Shown piece after piece: positions 12,044 to 23,898 of a DNA stretch of 64,000 nt. The position numbers and the translations under genes were made by a program. Source of the stretch: Dactylorhiza incarnata. Lineage: Eukaryota > Streptophyta > Magnoliopsida > Asparagales > Orchidaceae. Position 1 is the stretch's first letter, and each line of letters opens with the position of its first letter. The notes beneath the pieces are model-generated. The model was not told the origin of the DNA. It searched no databases and saw only the letters and a list, made by a program, of their open reading frames with translations. The stretch is taken from the NCBI GenBank assembly GCA_033032865.1, contig JAWHQI010000065.1, positions 4,526,001 through 4,590,000 of the forward strand. Direction: 5' to 3'.

Positions 12044-12232
12044 AAGCTACTTTCAAAAGATGCTTTGTCTAAGAATGGAATGGGCAAATGATTGAAAAAT
12101 TTTGTTTAAAATCATTCGCTCCATTTATATAATGTTTGATAGTTGAATCAATTTGAATTGCCTAAATTTTTATTCTTTCTGTGTGGCATTTATCATTGAG
12201 GTTAGTTAGAGCTTCTTCAAATAGGGGGAGAT
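12044..12232 (+). other. Short 3' spacer and polypurine tract of element N
   Basis: AT-rich and non-coding, ending in the tract ATAGGGGGAGAT at 12221-12232 directly against the LTR. The same tract precedes the 3' LTR of element E. Confidence 0.85.
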
Positions 12233-13534
12233 TATTGGGAACAGTGCCCAGCAATATTCCTGATTTGAAGAAGTGCTCAGGTCAATGATAAAAGCAATAT
12301 CTATTTGATGGTATGCTTAGTTTATACTTGCAAAGATTAAATCATATGTCCAGTACTTATCCAATATCACTAAGTCTAAAATTGTCGAGAAGGACATGGA
12401 CATATCATTGAATAAGCACTCATACATCATCGAGATTACTCTCAGAGTTAAGCAGAAGGTTCATGTTAGTTATCATCGAGATAATATGGACATTCTGACG
12501 ATATCGTTGTGACATCAAAGTATACACGATGATATCATCGTAAGAATAATAAGAATCGATCAAAGTCAAGTATCGTCGTGTCAACCAGAATCACTCGACG
12601 ATATCGTTGTAAGGTCTAAGAAGACTTAAATCAAAGTATTCAGCAATGTCGACGACATCGTCGTAAAGAAGCCTAGTCATCGAGAAGGCTAAGTGAGAAC
12701 TTATGAAGACAGCTTAAAGAAGAGGAATCACTTATCGTCAAAATGATCAAGAAGATATCATCGATATGACAGTATGGTTTCAACGATATCATCAATATGA
12801 TATTATGATCAAAACGATGTCGTTGATAAGTCATTATGGTTTCAACGATATCGTTGATAAAGCAGAATGGTTTCGACGACATCGTCGAGAAGACTGCAAG
12901 TTGTCATCAAGGTTACGACGACATCTTTAAGATGACTTCATATCATTGTAAGTGCAAGTGCAGCTGAGATATCTTGTATCGTCGAGATATAGTTCTCTAA
13001 AGAAGACTTGAAGATTTGCCCAAGTCCAAGATGGATCGGCGTAACGACAAGTTCTGTCGTCGAGATGTTGCAAATATCATCGAGACAGATCAAGATATTT
13101 CAAATCGCGTTGTCTGCATTTAATCCCGACACGTGATGGTCCAATTAGTGTGTGTCATTAAGGAATGGGTCTCCCACACTTATAGGACATCCTAGGAGAC
13201 CGTTAGTCGGTTCCTCAGTGATATAAAAGGGATAAGTGTCTGCCATAATTAAAAAAAGAAGACATTCAGAGAATACACGCAAGACTCAATAGAACAGTAA
13301 CAAGGCTGCGTGAAGAAGGAACAAAAACTAGAGAACAAATCAATCTTCATCAAGCGTTCTCCATGTTTAAGTCCAGCAACATCGGCTGATAAGAATTGTT
13401 CCAGTTTGAAGAAGGTATTAAAGAGAAATCTTTGTTGCCCAAGAAAACATCAAAAGCAATCTCTTCAAGTCCAAGAAGCCAATCTTCATCCGGCTAATGA
13501 AGTTTTTATTACTCTTTCTCTATAGGGCTTTTAC

Positions 13535-13800
13535 AAGCCGGAGTTTGTAGGATCTGTTTCAGATCTGAGTTTGTAGGTCTTGAGGGCCTGAGTTTGTAGG
13601 GATTGAGGGCCTAAGTTTGTAGGGCTTGAGGGGTTGAGCTTGTGGGGCTTGAGGGTCTGAGTTTATAGTTCTTGAGGGTCTGAGTTTGTAGGGCTTGATG
13701 GCCTGAGCTTGTAGGGCTTGAGGGACTGAATTTTGTAGGGCTTGAGGGCCTGAGATTGTAGGGCTTGCGGGCCTGAGTTTTGGCGGAGTTTGCCGACCCT
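13535..13800 (+). repeat. U5 tandem repeats of the N LTR
   Basis: About ten diverged copies of a 20-25 bp unit containing CTGAGTTTGTAGGGCTTG. The E LTR has the same type of unit at 34820-35110, although the U3 regions of N and E differ. Confidence 0.8.
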
Positions 13801-13829
13801 AGCATACTGCTAGAAAGGCGTAGAGGGAC

Positions 13830-13867
13830 AGTGGACTACTCAAGACACCATGTCTTGAGGAACCACT
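13830..13867 (+). other. Conserved U5 hairpin, N version
   Basis: The outer arms AGTGG (13830-13834) and CCACT (13863-13867) pair. The inner arms CTCAAGAC (13839-13846) and GTCTTGAG (13852-13859) pair perfectly over 8 bp with a 5-base loop. The same outer arms, with a different but self-complementary inner stem, occur in D and E. Confidence 0.7.
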
Positions 13868-14006
13868 ATACATCTGGTGTTCTTGTGTGTTTTGCTTCTG
13901 TGGTTTATTGCTGTGTTGTGATAAAGTTATTTAGTTCTTATGCATAATTTCAAAAACAGCGATATCACATATCCCCCCCCCCCCCCTAGGTGATAGTTCC
14001 ATAACA

Positions 14007-15101
14007 AACACCTTGGGCTACCAATCTAGCCTTGTTCATTATGATTACTCCAGCTTCATCCATCTTATTTCTATAAACCCTCTTGGTCCCAATGACATTT
14101 TGCTCTTGTGGCCTTGGGACAAGCTTCCAAACCTTGCATCTTTTAAATGCATCTTCTAAATTGGTTGAGCTCTTCTTGCATGGCCATTACCCAGAATTGG
14201 TCTTGGTTGGCCTCCTCAAACTTCTTTGGTTCTAGTTGGGAAAGGAAACAGAGGTGCATGCTTTCATTTAGAGCATTTCTTCTTGTTCTTATTCCTTGAT
14301 TTAGCTCACCAATAATATGGTCTGCAGGATGATCTTTCAGATGTCACATGGTTGTGGGCAGCAATCTTTGAGGGTCTTCTACTTCAATAATTTCTTCAGC
14401 AGCTGCTTCAGCATTATCATGTTGAGAATTTGATTCTTCAATAGCTTCTTCTTCTCCTTCTGAAATAGATTTCTGAGGGGAGAGTTCCTTCTTCTCAACA
14501 TCTCTAATTTTCAATGAATCCAGTCCAACTTCAATTCCTACACTACATGAACTAGACAAGAGGTTATGCAGCATGCTGCTCTCATAAAAAACTACATGAA
14601 TTGATTCTTCAATGGTAAGAGTATTCATATTGAAGACTCTGTAGGCTTTGTTGTATTTGGTGTATCCTACAAAGATACCTTCATAGCTCTTTTCAGAGAA
14701 CTTGGTAATATAATGCTTTTTATTTTTCAGCACATATCATTTACTTCCAAAAATTCTGAAGTAAGCTAGTGTTGGATTTTTCCCTTTAACCAGCTCATAG
14801 GGGGTCATGTTATGGTTCTTGTTGATGAGTGCTCTATTTTGCACATGGCATGCAGTATTGACTGCCTCAGCCCAAAGATATTCTGGAAGTGAGGAGTCAC
14901 TTAGCATAGTCCTGTCAGCTTTAATAAGTGTTCTATTTTTCTTCTAAGAAACCAGTTTTGCTGTGGAGTTTTGGGAGAAGAAAACTCTTGTAAGATACCT
15001 TCCTCTTCACAAAACTGGGTCATTAATCCAGATTGAAATTCAGTTCCATGATCACTTCTGATCATTGCCACTGAACTGCTCATTTCATTCTGAATTTGTT
15101 T
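14007..15101 (-). pseudogene. Element C pol, second part: integrase core, linker, start of RT
   Basis: Reading from 15101 down: the integrase core with RSDHGTEF holding the second catalytic Asp (around 15060), then FSSPKTPQQN. After this the frame breaks, and the stretch that should hold the catalytic Glu is missing. Another frame (14733-14344) carries the C-terminal integrase region (GIFVGYTKYNKAYRVF) and an acidic linker. From about 14340 to 14007 the beginning of RT is readable (WKLVPRP, then KARLVAQG near 14015), and the sequence then runs into element N. Integrase would join cDNA to host DNA. Here it is inactive through frameshifts, loss of Glu and the X1 insertion. Confidence 0.85.
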
Positions 15102-16858
15102 TGTTGAAATCGAGACTTGCGAACAAGACTTAGTCTCTGTAGAGTTCGGGGCCCTCAGCTAGCCGAGGGGCGACCAATCCTTACTCCTCCCAAGGGAGAG
15201 CTCTAGGTTGAAGGTGTTGGAACTAGGGACTGGACCAAGGGCTTAGTGGGGAGGTCCCGCCACATACCCGGAAGCCCCTTAGGAACTTCCCCTCCCAAGC
15301 CACTACTAAGCTTGGGCACCACTAGAGGCTCTCCTCACCCCCCTAGAGAGACTTGGGGAGGGAGAGAGAGAGGGAGAGAGCTAGCCTAGAATGAGATCCC
15401 CCCAAATGGTGCCCACTTGGTCCTATTTATAGGATTTCTGAAGTTGGGCTGCAAATAGCCGAAAACTGGTCTGCCAGATTACCAAAATACCCTTGAACTG
15501 GGCTGCAGATAGCCAAATCCCGCTACTCTTGGGCGCTAAACGCAGACCGCCTACCCGGCTTGGAGCTGGGTGAGCCGGAGGCCTCCCGGCCTCCCCGGCT
15601 CGCCCCCACAAGAATCTGGGCGAGCTGGAGGCCTCCTGGCCTCCCCGGATCGCCCCCACAAGGCTCTGGGCGAGCCGGAGGCCTCCTGACCCTCCCAGCT
15701 CGCCCCCACAAGGCTCTGGGCGAGCCGGAGGCCTCCCGGCCCTCCCAGCTCGCCCCCACAAGGGTCTGGGCAAGCCGGAGGCCTCCCGACCCTCCCAGCT
15801 CACCCCCACAAGGGTCTGGGCGAGCCGGAGGCCTCCCGACCCTCCCAGCTTGCCCCCACAAGGGTCTGGGCGAGCCGGAGGCCTCCCGGCCCTCCCATCT
15901 CGCCCCCACAAGGGTCTGGGCGAGCCGGAGGCCTCCCGGCCCTCCCAGCTCGCCCCCACAAGGCTCTGGGCGAGCTGGAGGCCTCCCGGCCCTCCCAGCT
16001 CGCCCCCACAAGGCTCTGGGCGAGCCGGAGGCGTCCCGGCCCTCCCAGCTCGCCCCCACAAGGTTCTGAGCGAGCCAGAGGCCTCCCGGCCCTCCCAGCT
16101 CGCCCCCACAAGGGTCTGGGCGAGCCGGAGGCCTCCCAGCCCTCCCAGCTCGCCCCCACAAGGTTCTGGGCGAGCTGGAGGCCTCCCGGCCCTCCCAGCT
16201 CGCCCCCACAAGGCTCTGGACGAGCCGGAGGCTTCCCGGCCCTCCCAGCTCGCCCCCACAAGGTTCTGGGCGAGCCGGAGGCCTCCCGGCCCTCCCAGCT
16301 CGCCCCCACAAGGTTCTGGGCGAGCCGAAGGCCTCCCGGCCCTCCCAGCTCGCCCCCACAAGGCTCTGGGCGAGCCGGAGGCTTCCCGGCCCTCCCAGCT
16401 CGCCCCCACAAGGTTCTGGGCGAGCCGGAGGCCTCTCGGCCCTCCCAGCTCGCCCCCACAAGGTTCTGGGCGAGACGGAGGCCTCCCGGCCCTCCCAGCT
16501 CGCCACCACAAGGGTCTGAGCGAGCCGGAGGCCTCCCGGCCCTCCCCGGCTCGCCCTCACAAGTCTCTGGGCAAGCCGGAGGCCTCCCGGCCCTCCCAGC
16601 TCGCCCCCACAAGGGTCTGGGCGAGCCGGAGGCCACCCGGCCCTCCACGGCTCGCCCTCACAAGGCTTTGGGCGAGCCGGAGGCCTCCCGGCCCTCCCAG
16701 CTCACCCCCACAAGGGAACAGTCCTGGGATGCGCCCCTCAGACTCGACTCCCTCCAAATGCTCACCGCTCCTCCTCCCGAGGTCGCGCCCTTTGGAAATA
16801 TTGGGCCAAAAAATATCTTGGGCCTCGGGGGCCCACTCGGCGAATACAGGGTTGTACA
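15102..16858 (-). mobile_element. X1: solo LTR with an expanded GC-rich minisatellite
   Basis: A 1,757-bp segment with TG...CA ends lies inside the integrase of C, flanked by perfect 5-bp duplications TGTTT (15097-15101 and 16859-16863). No internal genes are present, so it is a solo LTR. Orientation is set by the TATAAATA box on the minus strand (15431-15424); the minisatellite is then in U3. A related shorter copy, X2, lies at 23899. The parent family has no coding copy in this window. Confidence 0.85.
15562..16714. repeat. 50-bp minisatellite of X1, about 23 units
   Basis: Every unit carries GGGCGAGC and GCTCGCCC arms around a GGAGGCCTCC core, so each can fold into a hairpin. The unit is GC-rich, lacks stops and is not a multiple of 3, so long frames stay open on both strands (for example 16511-15423 minus and 15850-16887 plus). 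These are artefacts, not genes. X2 has about five 49-bp units of the same design. Confidence 0.92.
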
Positions 16859-18838
16859 TGTTTGACAAAATTCTTAAATGTGTCTAGGGTATCAAACTTG
16901 TGTTTCAAGAAGAACATCCATGCAAACCTAGAGTGATCATCAGCAATAACTAAAGTATATGACATACCTCTTAAGCACAGACATAGGGCCAAATAGGTCC
17001 TGCAACAAATATAGACATCTAGTGGATTGTTTATCATGTATGCTTTTGAATGAAGTCCTTGTTTGCTTTCCCATTTGACATGCATGACAAGGACCCATCT
17101 CTTGACAATCCATCTTAGGTCCATCTCTTACCAAATTTTCTAAGATTAATTTCTTAAGAGACTAGCAGTTAATGTGGGCTAGTCTCTTGTGCCACTTTAC
17201 ACAAGCAGACACTCCATCATTGGCTACAAGATATACAGGTTCATTCTTTCTAATGCAAATAAAATTCAAGCAATAAATATTTTCACTCCTAGTGTCTGTT
17301 AGGATTGATTCAGAATTCTTGGAATCCTTGATCAGACACTTATCCTTGTGGAAGGCAACAGTATAACCCAAGTTAAATAGTTGACTTATGCTTATAAGGT
17401 TATGGTGTAACCCTTTAGCATAAGCTATCCTTGTGATAGTGATACTACCATTTGTAATCTTACCATAGCCTTTGACTACATCTCTGTCAGATCCACTAAA
17501 TTTTACTTTGGGTCCATCTTCTATAGGTGCAAACTCCTTCAAGAGGCTTCTAGTTCCAATCATATGTCTGGAACAACCACTGTCCAAAAACCACATAAGA
17601 GTCTTGGTGGTCTTTGGACATACCTGGTCATGATGAGCTTCATCACAACTTCCTTCATCTGAGAAAGCCATTACTGACATATGGTTGTCTGAATCTGAGG
17701 AGGATGACTCAGTGTCACTATCACTGAGTGTTCCCACTTTCTTTTCCATAAGGCTCTTCTCCATCTTCCTGGTCTTTGGATGCTTTCTCTCTTCACCTTT
17801 TTTCTTTCTTTTGAATGGACATTCAACAACGATATGTCCAGGCTTCTTGCAGCTAAAACAAATAATGTTAGAATAAACTTGTTTATTAGGTTTTGAATCA
17901 TACCTGTCAGACTTATGTGTGCTTCCTGATTTGTCCTCTCTTCTTGAATTAGAGGAAAAGGACTCATGCCTTCTGTTTCCTCTTCTTCTGTTTCTCAACA
18001 GCTTCTTGAACTGCTTTGTGAAAAGGGAAAGTTCTGCATCTGAGAGCTCAGAGCTGGAGTTGCTGATGGTCTCATCTTCTGATACATAAACAGGCTCCAC
18101 TGTTTTGTGCCTTCTTGAAGTTTCAGCTTTGAAGGCCACTTCCTTTTCTCTGTTATGAGCCTTGGAGATCTCCTCTTCAGCTTTTCTAGTATTTAATTGC
18201 ATCTCATAAGAGAGGAGTTTGCCATATAGTAATTGAGGCTCCATGTACCCCAGGTTGCTAACCTCTCTAATAGAACGAAGTTTCATATCCCACTCTTTGT
18301 TCAGAGATCTCAAAAATATATTGATCTCATAGTTAGAGAACTCTCTTCCATAAGTTCTGAGACCATTTACAATTCTAAAAAACTTTTCATAACAGACAGC
18401 AATGTTTTCCTTCTTGTCTTGCCCGAAGGATTCATATTCTTAATTAAGATGGGATTTCCTGTTATCCCTAACTTCTTCAGTTCCCTCCATATACACAACT
18501 AAGGAGTTCCACATTTCCTTTGCAGTTTTGCAATGAATCAGATTTTGACATGTGGAATGATCAATTGCATTGACAATTATATGCTTAACTCTTTTATCCA
18601 TGGTTACCCAAGTTATTTCATCCTTGGTGAACTGAGATAAAGCTTTAGGAACTGGAGCTTCTTTTGGGTCCACTGGAATAGTCATGGGGACATAAGGTCC
18701 CTCTTCAACAACCAAGTAGACTCTAGTGTCTGAGGCTTCCATGTACAACTTGACCATTTGCTTTCAGATGGGGAAATTCTCTTTAGTGAAAATAGGCAAC
18801 TTCATAGAGCTCATTTCTTTATGCTGCTCACTACCCAT
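16859..18838 (-). pseudogene. Element C gag, protease and N-terminal integrase (broken)
   Basis: The start at 18838 matches the gag start of E by the KLPI...KENF motif. One frame runs to 17162 with two stops: TGG to TGA near 18769 and a TAA after KSHLN at 18440. UBN2-type gag is followed by a CCHC knuckle (CFSCKKPGHIVVEC, around 17850), acidic Ser-rich sequence, then the aspartic protease with DSG in WFLDSGCSRHM (around 17590), and the integrase zinc-finger histidines (KWHKRLAHIN). After a stop at 17162 the finger continues as CHACQMGKQT in another frame, and the core (VIADDHSRF) runs into X1. The long gag-protease linker seen in E is missing here, giving a compact gag-protease junction. Confidence 0.87.
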
Positions 18839-18909
18839 GGTGTATGCTGACTACCCAATATAAATGAGAGATCTTATTCTAAGCTGTTAATCCTTTGAAC
18901 TAAACCTTT

Positions 18910-18920
18910 CTCTGATACCA
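18910..18920 (-). other. Primer binding site of element C
   Basis: On the minus strand this reads TGGTATCAGAG, two bases after the LTR end (CTTTCA). It is complementary to initiator-Met tRNA. Confidence 0.9.
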
Positions 18921-18922
18921 AT

Positions 18923-20387
18923 TGAAAGAAATGAGTTGTCTATAATAACACCTAGAGGAGGGGTGATTAGGTATTTTCAAAAATTATTTAGCAATTTAAA
19001 TATCTAACACACCACATCACAATCAAACACAGAAAACACACATAAATTTATAGTAGTTCCCTTCAAGATAATGTGTCAAGAGGTAGTCCACTGCCCCTCC
19101 CACCTATCTAGCAGTGTGCTAGACTAGGCAACTTCTCCAAAAACTCAGATCTCTATCCAGTACAGCGGATCTTACAACTCAGATCCACAAGGATCCTACC
19201 TTAGTAATCACAAAGAAAGCCTACACTCAGGTACATAGTACCTTACAAGAACTCAGACTTCACAAGTCCTACACACACTCGGATCTTCTTCAAGATCCTA
19301 CAATCTCAGGTCCACACAGAACCCTACAAAATGATAAGGTAGATTTTCTTGAAGCAGAAGAGAAAAACCTCAAGGTTATAGCTTTTTATGGTAGAATCTT
19401 CTTCTTTTGCAGATGTGAGCACCATCAATCTTCTGAATCTCTGGGTCTTTCTTCAGAATCTTTTTCTTGAAAAATATCAGATGAATTTTCTTGCGCAGGA
19501 AGGAGAGATTCTTTTTCTTTTTTCTTGACAACTGAGAGATGGAGAGTTTTTCTGCTTTTCAGCTTCTTCTTTTCAGAATGTGTGTATATGTTGATTTCGA
19601 AAAATGACCAATATATTCCTGTACGTATTCAACTAAAAGATCACAAATACTTTATTATTTTCTGAAGTGGCATAATAAATGTCATAAAGGACTTGCCATT
19701 TTGAAACTTGCACATTTGGAAATATTTGTCATTGTTCATTTATGGCTGTGCAACGACTATTTCATCAGAGAATATATAATTAAATACTCCTTGATTAATG
19801 GGCATAATAGGCGGCGTGTATATTCAATGCAGGTCAATTTCCAAGAAGATCTGTGCATTAAATGCAGCTCTACAATAGTCAAGATGATAAAATGTCTTAT
19901 AGACGATATCGTCTTGAACGTCTAGATGATATATGTTCTTCACGATGATATTATCGATATACTCATGTATTCACAAATTATCATTGTTATATAGACGATA
20001 TAGCTTCTTCTAGTTATATCGTCGAGATGTTTCTGTCTACACGACTTATCTTTAATCTTCAAATCAATATGGCTTCTTCAAGGTGATATTGTTTAGACTT
20101 GTGTCTGCACTACTTTACGTAACCATCTCAATGATAGAACTTCTTCAAGACGATATTGTTGAGACTGTCTCAACAACATACTTCTTGTCTCAACGATATT
20201 TCACCTAAGTCTTAAGACGATATTTGACTGAGATAGTTTTCCACTTTTTTGTAGTCTTGATTCTAGGAATATATTTAACTTGCATGTCATATCATGAACT
20301 AAAAACACTATATTAAAAATAACTTTGCTTATCTATACGTGTGATCCTTCTTCAAATCTAGGAACATTGAAGGCAATTTTCCCAACA
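18923..20387 (-). repeat. 5' LTR of element C (1,465 bp)
   Basis: On the minus strand it begins TGTTGGGAAAATTG at 20387 and ends CATTTCTTTCA at 18923. Its first 30 bases form an inverted repeat (GGAAAATTG...CAATGTTCC). U3 (19880-20260) contains GACGATATCGT and TCGTCGAGA motifs. U5 has ACTCAGATC-type repeats (19145-19330) and a decayed form of the conserved hairpin at 19052-19092, with outer arms AGTGG and CTACT. Confidence 0.88.
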
Positions 20388-20675
20388 CTCATCTCTTGGT
20401 TTGAGAATAACAAATCTTAATTTGTATTTGATCTACTTTGCTTGTCCTGGTAAAATAAATAGAAGTATGATCGGGACAATGAAATTGAGACATGGACTAA
20501 ATTGCCAACTACCGCGTGGTGGTAGGTCTTACTGTCGACGATAGCATTCATTCCATAATGATAGCTGGCAAGGTGCAATTCAAAAGGAACTTGGCAGGAG
20601 CAAGGAGCTTATTATGTAAAGCCTTGTCATGCCACGATTGCCCTATCACATGGCGATAACCTTAAGACAACCATG

Positions 20676-22978
20676 TGTAACACCTCCACCACAGCGAACA
20701 TATGGTATGGGTCCAACCGGGCCCCATAACATAAAGTCATCATAGTTAAAGTACTACAAAATGATATATGAAACAAGAACTGAAATAATCTACTCAAATA
20801 GCACAGTGGAAATAGAACCAACCCGGGCATTGTCGACATCTATGTAAAAAATCAAATGTTTTTTCGGCCTTATGACCTTACAATCATACAAGAGTCTTAG
20901 TAGTACCAAGTACACCCAAAAGAATCCTAAGCTACCTTGGCGCGCATGCTAGAACAAAAGCAAAGGAAAACAATAAAGCAGCAAGGGTAGAAGAACACTT
21001 CATGAGGCGATGGCTTTTTCACCGGCTAGCGAGCTCCAGTTTGAGATCCTTGCCCTATAATCCATCACAACAAAAGCGATACATGAGTGTCAACCAGGGC
21101 TAACCACAACTTTGTTATAACACCCTTCCTCTCAGTCGTCCTAGCAGGCCACGGGAAACTACATCACCCTGCAAGTCAACACTTCATATGCACATGTAAA
21201 TAAACATATAAACAAGCATATCAAGCTCTAGTATACATGTTAAAAGCATCAAACATGTCTCTATGTTGAGCATTAAATAATGGAGTCTATATATGCAACA
21301 TGTTTGCAAACGGGTATTACCCATGACACCATATCACATGTATGAATCTAATAAAGCATCATAACAAATTCACATCATATATCGTAATATATAAACAAAA
21401 GCATAGGCATCATGGGAAAAGTGAGTTGGCTTTACGGTGACAGTACCCAAGATTTCTACATCTACACAATTAACCAATTAGTGTGTAGCAGTATCATGTG
21501 CAAATTCTCTTGGCCTTCTTGGCATCATAAACACATGAATTCTCCCTCGCCTATAAATCTATATCCAATTTGCATGTATGGTGGAATCATGTGCAAAGTC
21601 TCTTGGCCTTCTTGGTGGCATATACACATGAATTCTCCCTCACCGTTATAATTCCAAATAAAATTTAAAAAGCTTAAAACATGAATTCCCAAACACCGAT
21701 CCCTACAGCAGCATCATGCTAAGCTCTCAAGACTGCGACATAACCAATGATCTAAATGCTAACATAAGATATCACGACATCGCACCCAACTACTAGGATT
21801 CTCTCATACTCATCTTACCCTAATCTCGGCATCCACTATTTTATGGAACAATGGGCATCACAACAATACTATGGTCATAATCGCACATCTATCAAAACTC
21901 TAGATGCAACATCAAACAATCATCACCAAATCGGACCACGAGCCATGGTATTGGCTTCACCCACAATGCCTAATTCGTCAAACGGTTCTAGATCTCTTAT
22001 GCAATGATGTAGAGGATGCATACAATCAACCTGGTGGTTTTTAATGAACCATGGTTACCATAAGCCATCTAATTAGAGGTACTGGGTACCACAAACAACA
22101 AAACAAAGCATGAAAAGTAAAGAATGCTAAGCATGCATCCTATAATCGGGAGGAGAAATGTCATTACCTTATGAGATTTCCTCATCGTCATCAAAATTTT
22201 GCAAAGCACATATTAAGATAAGTGGCCTTGAGCCCTTTCCATATTCTCAGTCTCGAATCACAGATCAGAGCTCTGAAGCTCCTCTAATGGCGGAAGAGAT
22301 CTCCTCCCTCCTGCTCTTCCTCTTCCTTTCTCTCTAACCTAAGAGAGAGAAAAGATTGGCTGAAATGAGTCTCTCCTCAACCTATACTCAACCTAATATC
22401 CCCTTCACATGATCCCCACAATCAGATCTTAAGAGATTTGATCAAACGGCTCAAAAAACCTGACTATTTACGACCCTGTACATGGCTTGGCACATGGGTG
22501 TGTGCCAGTCCGTATCGATTTAAGACAACTCCTAGGACCATACACGACATTGTACACAACCGTGTTTGAGGTTGTGTCTGGTGACACGGGTCTCTACACA
22601 GTCGTGTAAATTAATTCCCCAAGCTGTGTTGCTCTCTATCCAGAACTCACCTACACGATCTCAAACATGTGCATTTACATGCCCTTGGACACACTAGTGT
22701 CCTAGGCTGTATTGGGTGACATGTCTCTCTACATGTCCATGTGAATTAAATCCACAAGCCATGTAGCTGACTGGAGAGTCAGGGTGTTGGACATATCCCA
22801 TCACATGGCTATGTGCCTGGACGCATACTTCTAAATGACCCTGGACATAGCCAATTGCCAGGCAATGGCTCTAAATCACCTCCAAAGCACACTCATACAA
22901 CCCTCATTTCCCATGGTACTTCTCTAAGTCTCTTAGGCTCCTGAAGACCTATTTAGTTTAGATTTTTGATGTGTTACA
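20676..22978 (-). mobile_element. Probable Ty3/gypsy solo LTR inside LTR M
   Basis: About 2.3 kb, beginning TGTAACACC and ending GTGTTACA, so both ends read TGTAACAC inward. Many gypsy LTRs begin this way. There is no ORF of note. It contains long runs of imperfect CATGTGTA/ACACATGG-type phrases (22440-22860). The flanks CCATG and CCCCG do not match well; GACAA on both outer sides (20666-20670 and 22983-22987) is an alternative 5-bp duplication with slightly wider ends. Boundaries are therefore uncertain by a few bases. Confidence 0.5.
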
Positions 22979-23660
22979 CCCCGACAATCACAAAATGATT
23001 GGGGAGACAAATGAAGTAGGAAATATCAGTTTGTCATGCACAAATATCAAACTGCCGAGTGAAAATAGGGTTACCGCGCCATGAAAAAATGTTGCCTAAG
23101 ATATCAACTCAGCTTCTAAATTAAGACGGAAGGAGAAGGAAAATTTACGTAAGATGTTACCACACGGTGATAGGTACAACCGCAAGTGATAGCTGATAGT
23201 ACCCTATTTACAAAGAATTTCCCTCCATCTCTCTTATACGAAATGGATTAGTCTAATAGAGGCTTTGTCCTAGGGCTTCAAAGGAAATCCTAGACTCCCA
23301 TACAACAACCCGAAGAGACTTCGAAGGAGGAGAAGATCAAAGCCTATTCAAAACAAAGAACGAACACATCTACAATGACAATCTCAAGCGTTCCTTTCTT
23401 TACGTCTTCAGAAGTTTTTTAGGGAGTTCATTATTTCAAATTATATCATCTCTTTACTCTGTATTTTTCTCTTTATTTTGGTGACATATTGTGTTGTATG
23501 TTCCGAAATTCGCCCATGTGTTGGCGACTAGATCTTTTTAGGGCTTATGGGAGAATTCTCTGCTTTTGTTAGGCCACTAGACTGAGGTTTAGGTCTATGA
23601 GGCTTGAGTCCTATCTGGGAATAGATATGATAAGTCCAATCGGTTGAAGGTGCAAGTCAA

Positions 23661-23702
23661 TATATATATATATATATATATATAAATATATATATATATA
23701 TT
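23661..23702. repeat. TA microsatellite
   Basis: A run of TA dinucleotides with one interruption, in the U5 remnant of LTR M. A second short run lies at 23881-23894, just before X2. Confidence 0.95.
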
Positions 23703-23898
23703 ACTGCAATATTCTCTTGTCAAATGTACTTCAATCAGAATGAAGACCTTCCTTAATTAAATCTTTAACGGTCATGACCATAATCTCTATCTTAATATGT
23801 TTAAGATATATTTGAAATTGTTAAGCATAGAATTCATCACAAGGCTTCTTGTGCTTTAACATCTTGTCAACGTAAGCTAATATATATATATATAATAT

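Larger units (their letters stand above)
9322..14006 (+). mobile_element. Element N: Sirevirus-like element with accessory ORF, 3' part
   Basis: The visible order is leader, broken 760-codon ORF, polypurine tract, 3' LTR. Its pol should lie left of element B, outside the window. The LTR resembles that of E at its start and in U5. N ends in the RT gene of element C, with AACAC following the LTR end. Confidence 0.8.
12233..14006 (+). repeat. 3' LTR of element N (1,774 bp)
   Basis: It begins TATTGGGAACAG, where TG has decayed to TA, and ends CCATAACA. U3 (12370-13090) is filled with ATCGTCGA and GACGATATCGT motifs. A TATAAAAGG box lies at 13222-13230. U5 holds a CTGAGTTTGTAGGG repeat array and the conserved hairpin at 13830-13867, then a C tract (about 13974-13986). 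Small reading frames inside it (for example 13310-13525) are not genes. Confidence 0.9.
14007..20387 (-). mobile_element. Element C: Ty1/copia element, 5' LTR to RT
   Basis: Minus-strand order: 5' LTR (18923-20387), primer site, gag, protease, integrase split by solo LTR X1, linker, and the start of RT. RT is cut at 14007 by the end of element N. The remainder should lie beyond the left edge. Proteins are closest to element E within the window. C is inserted near the start of LTR M; the right flank begins CTCAT. Confidence 0.88.
20388..23898 (+). repeat. LTR M (group T) remnants, split by a solo LTR
   Basis: The pieces 20388-20675 and 22979-23898 together resemble a group T LTR. Near the start is TTTGAGAATAACAAATC, and further on are the U5 phrases GTGTTGGCGACTAGATC (23518) and a GGTCTATGAGGCTTGAG block. 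The LTR start was cut off by insertion of C, and the TCCAACA end is not found, so the right side is truncated or altered near X2. No coding sequence is present. Confidence 0.65.

Noticed and set aside
15423..16887. Several overlapping 280-360 residue reading frames on both strands
   Set aside because: They are translations of the stop-free 50-bp minisatellite of X1 in different frames; repeated residues follow the DNA period and no protein motif is present.
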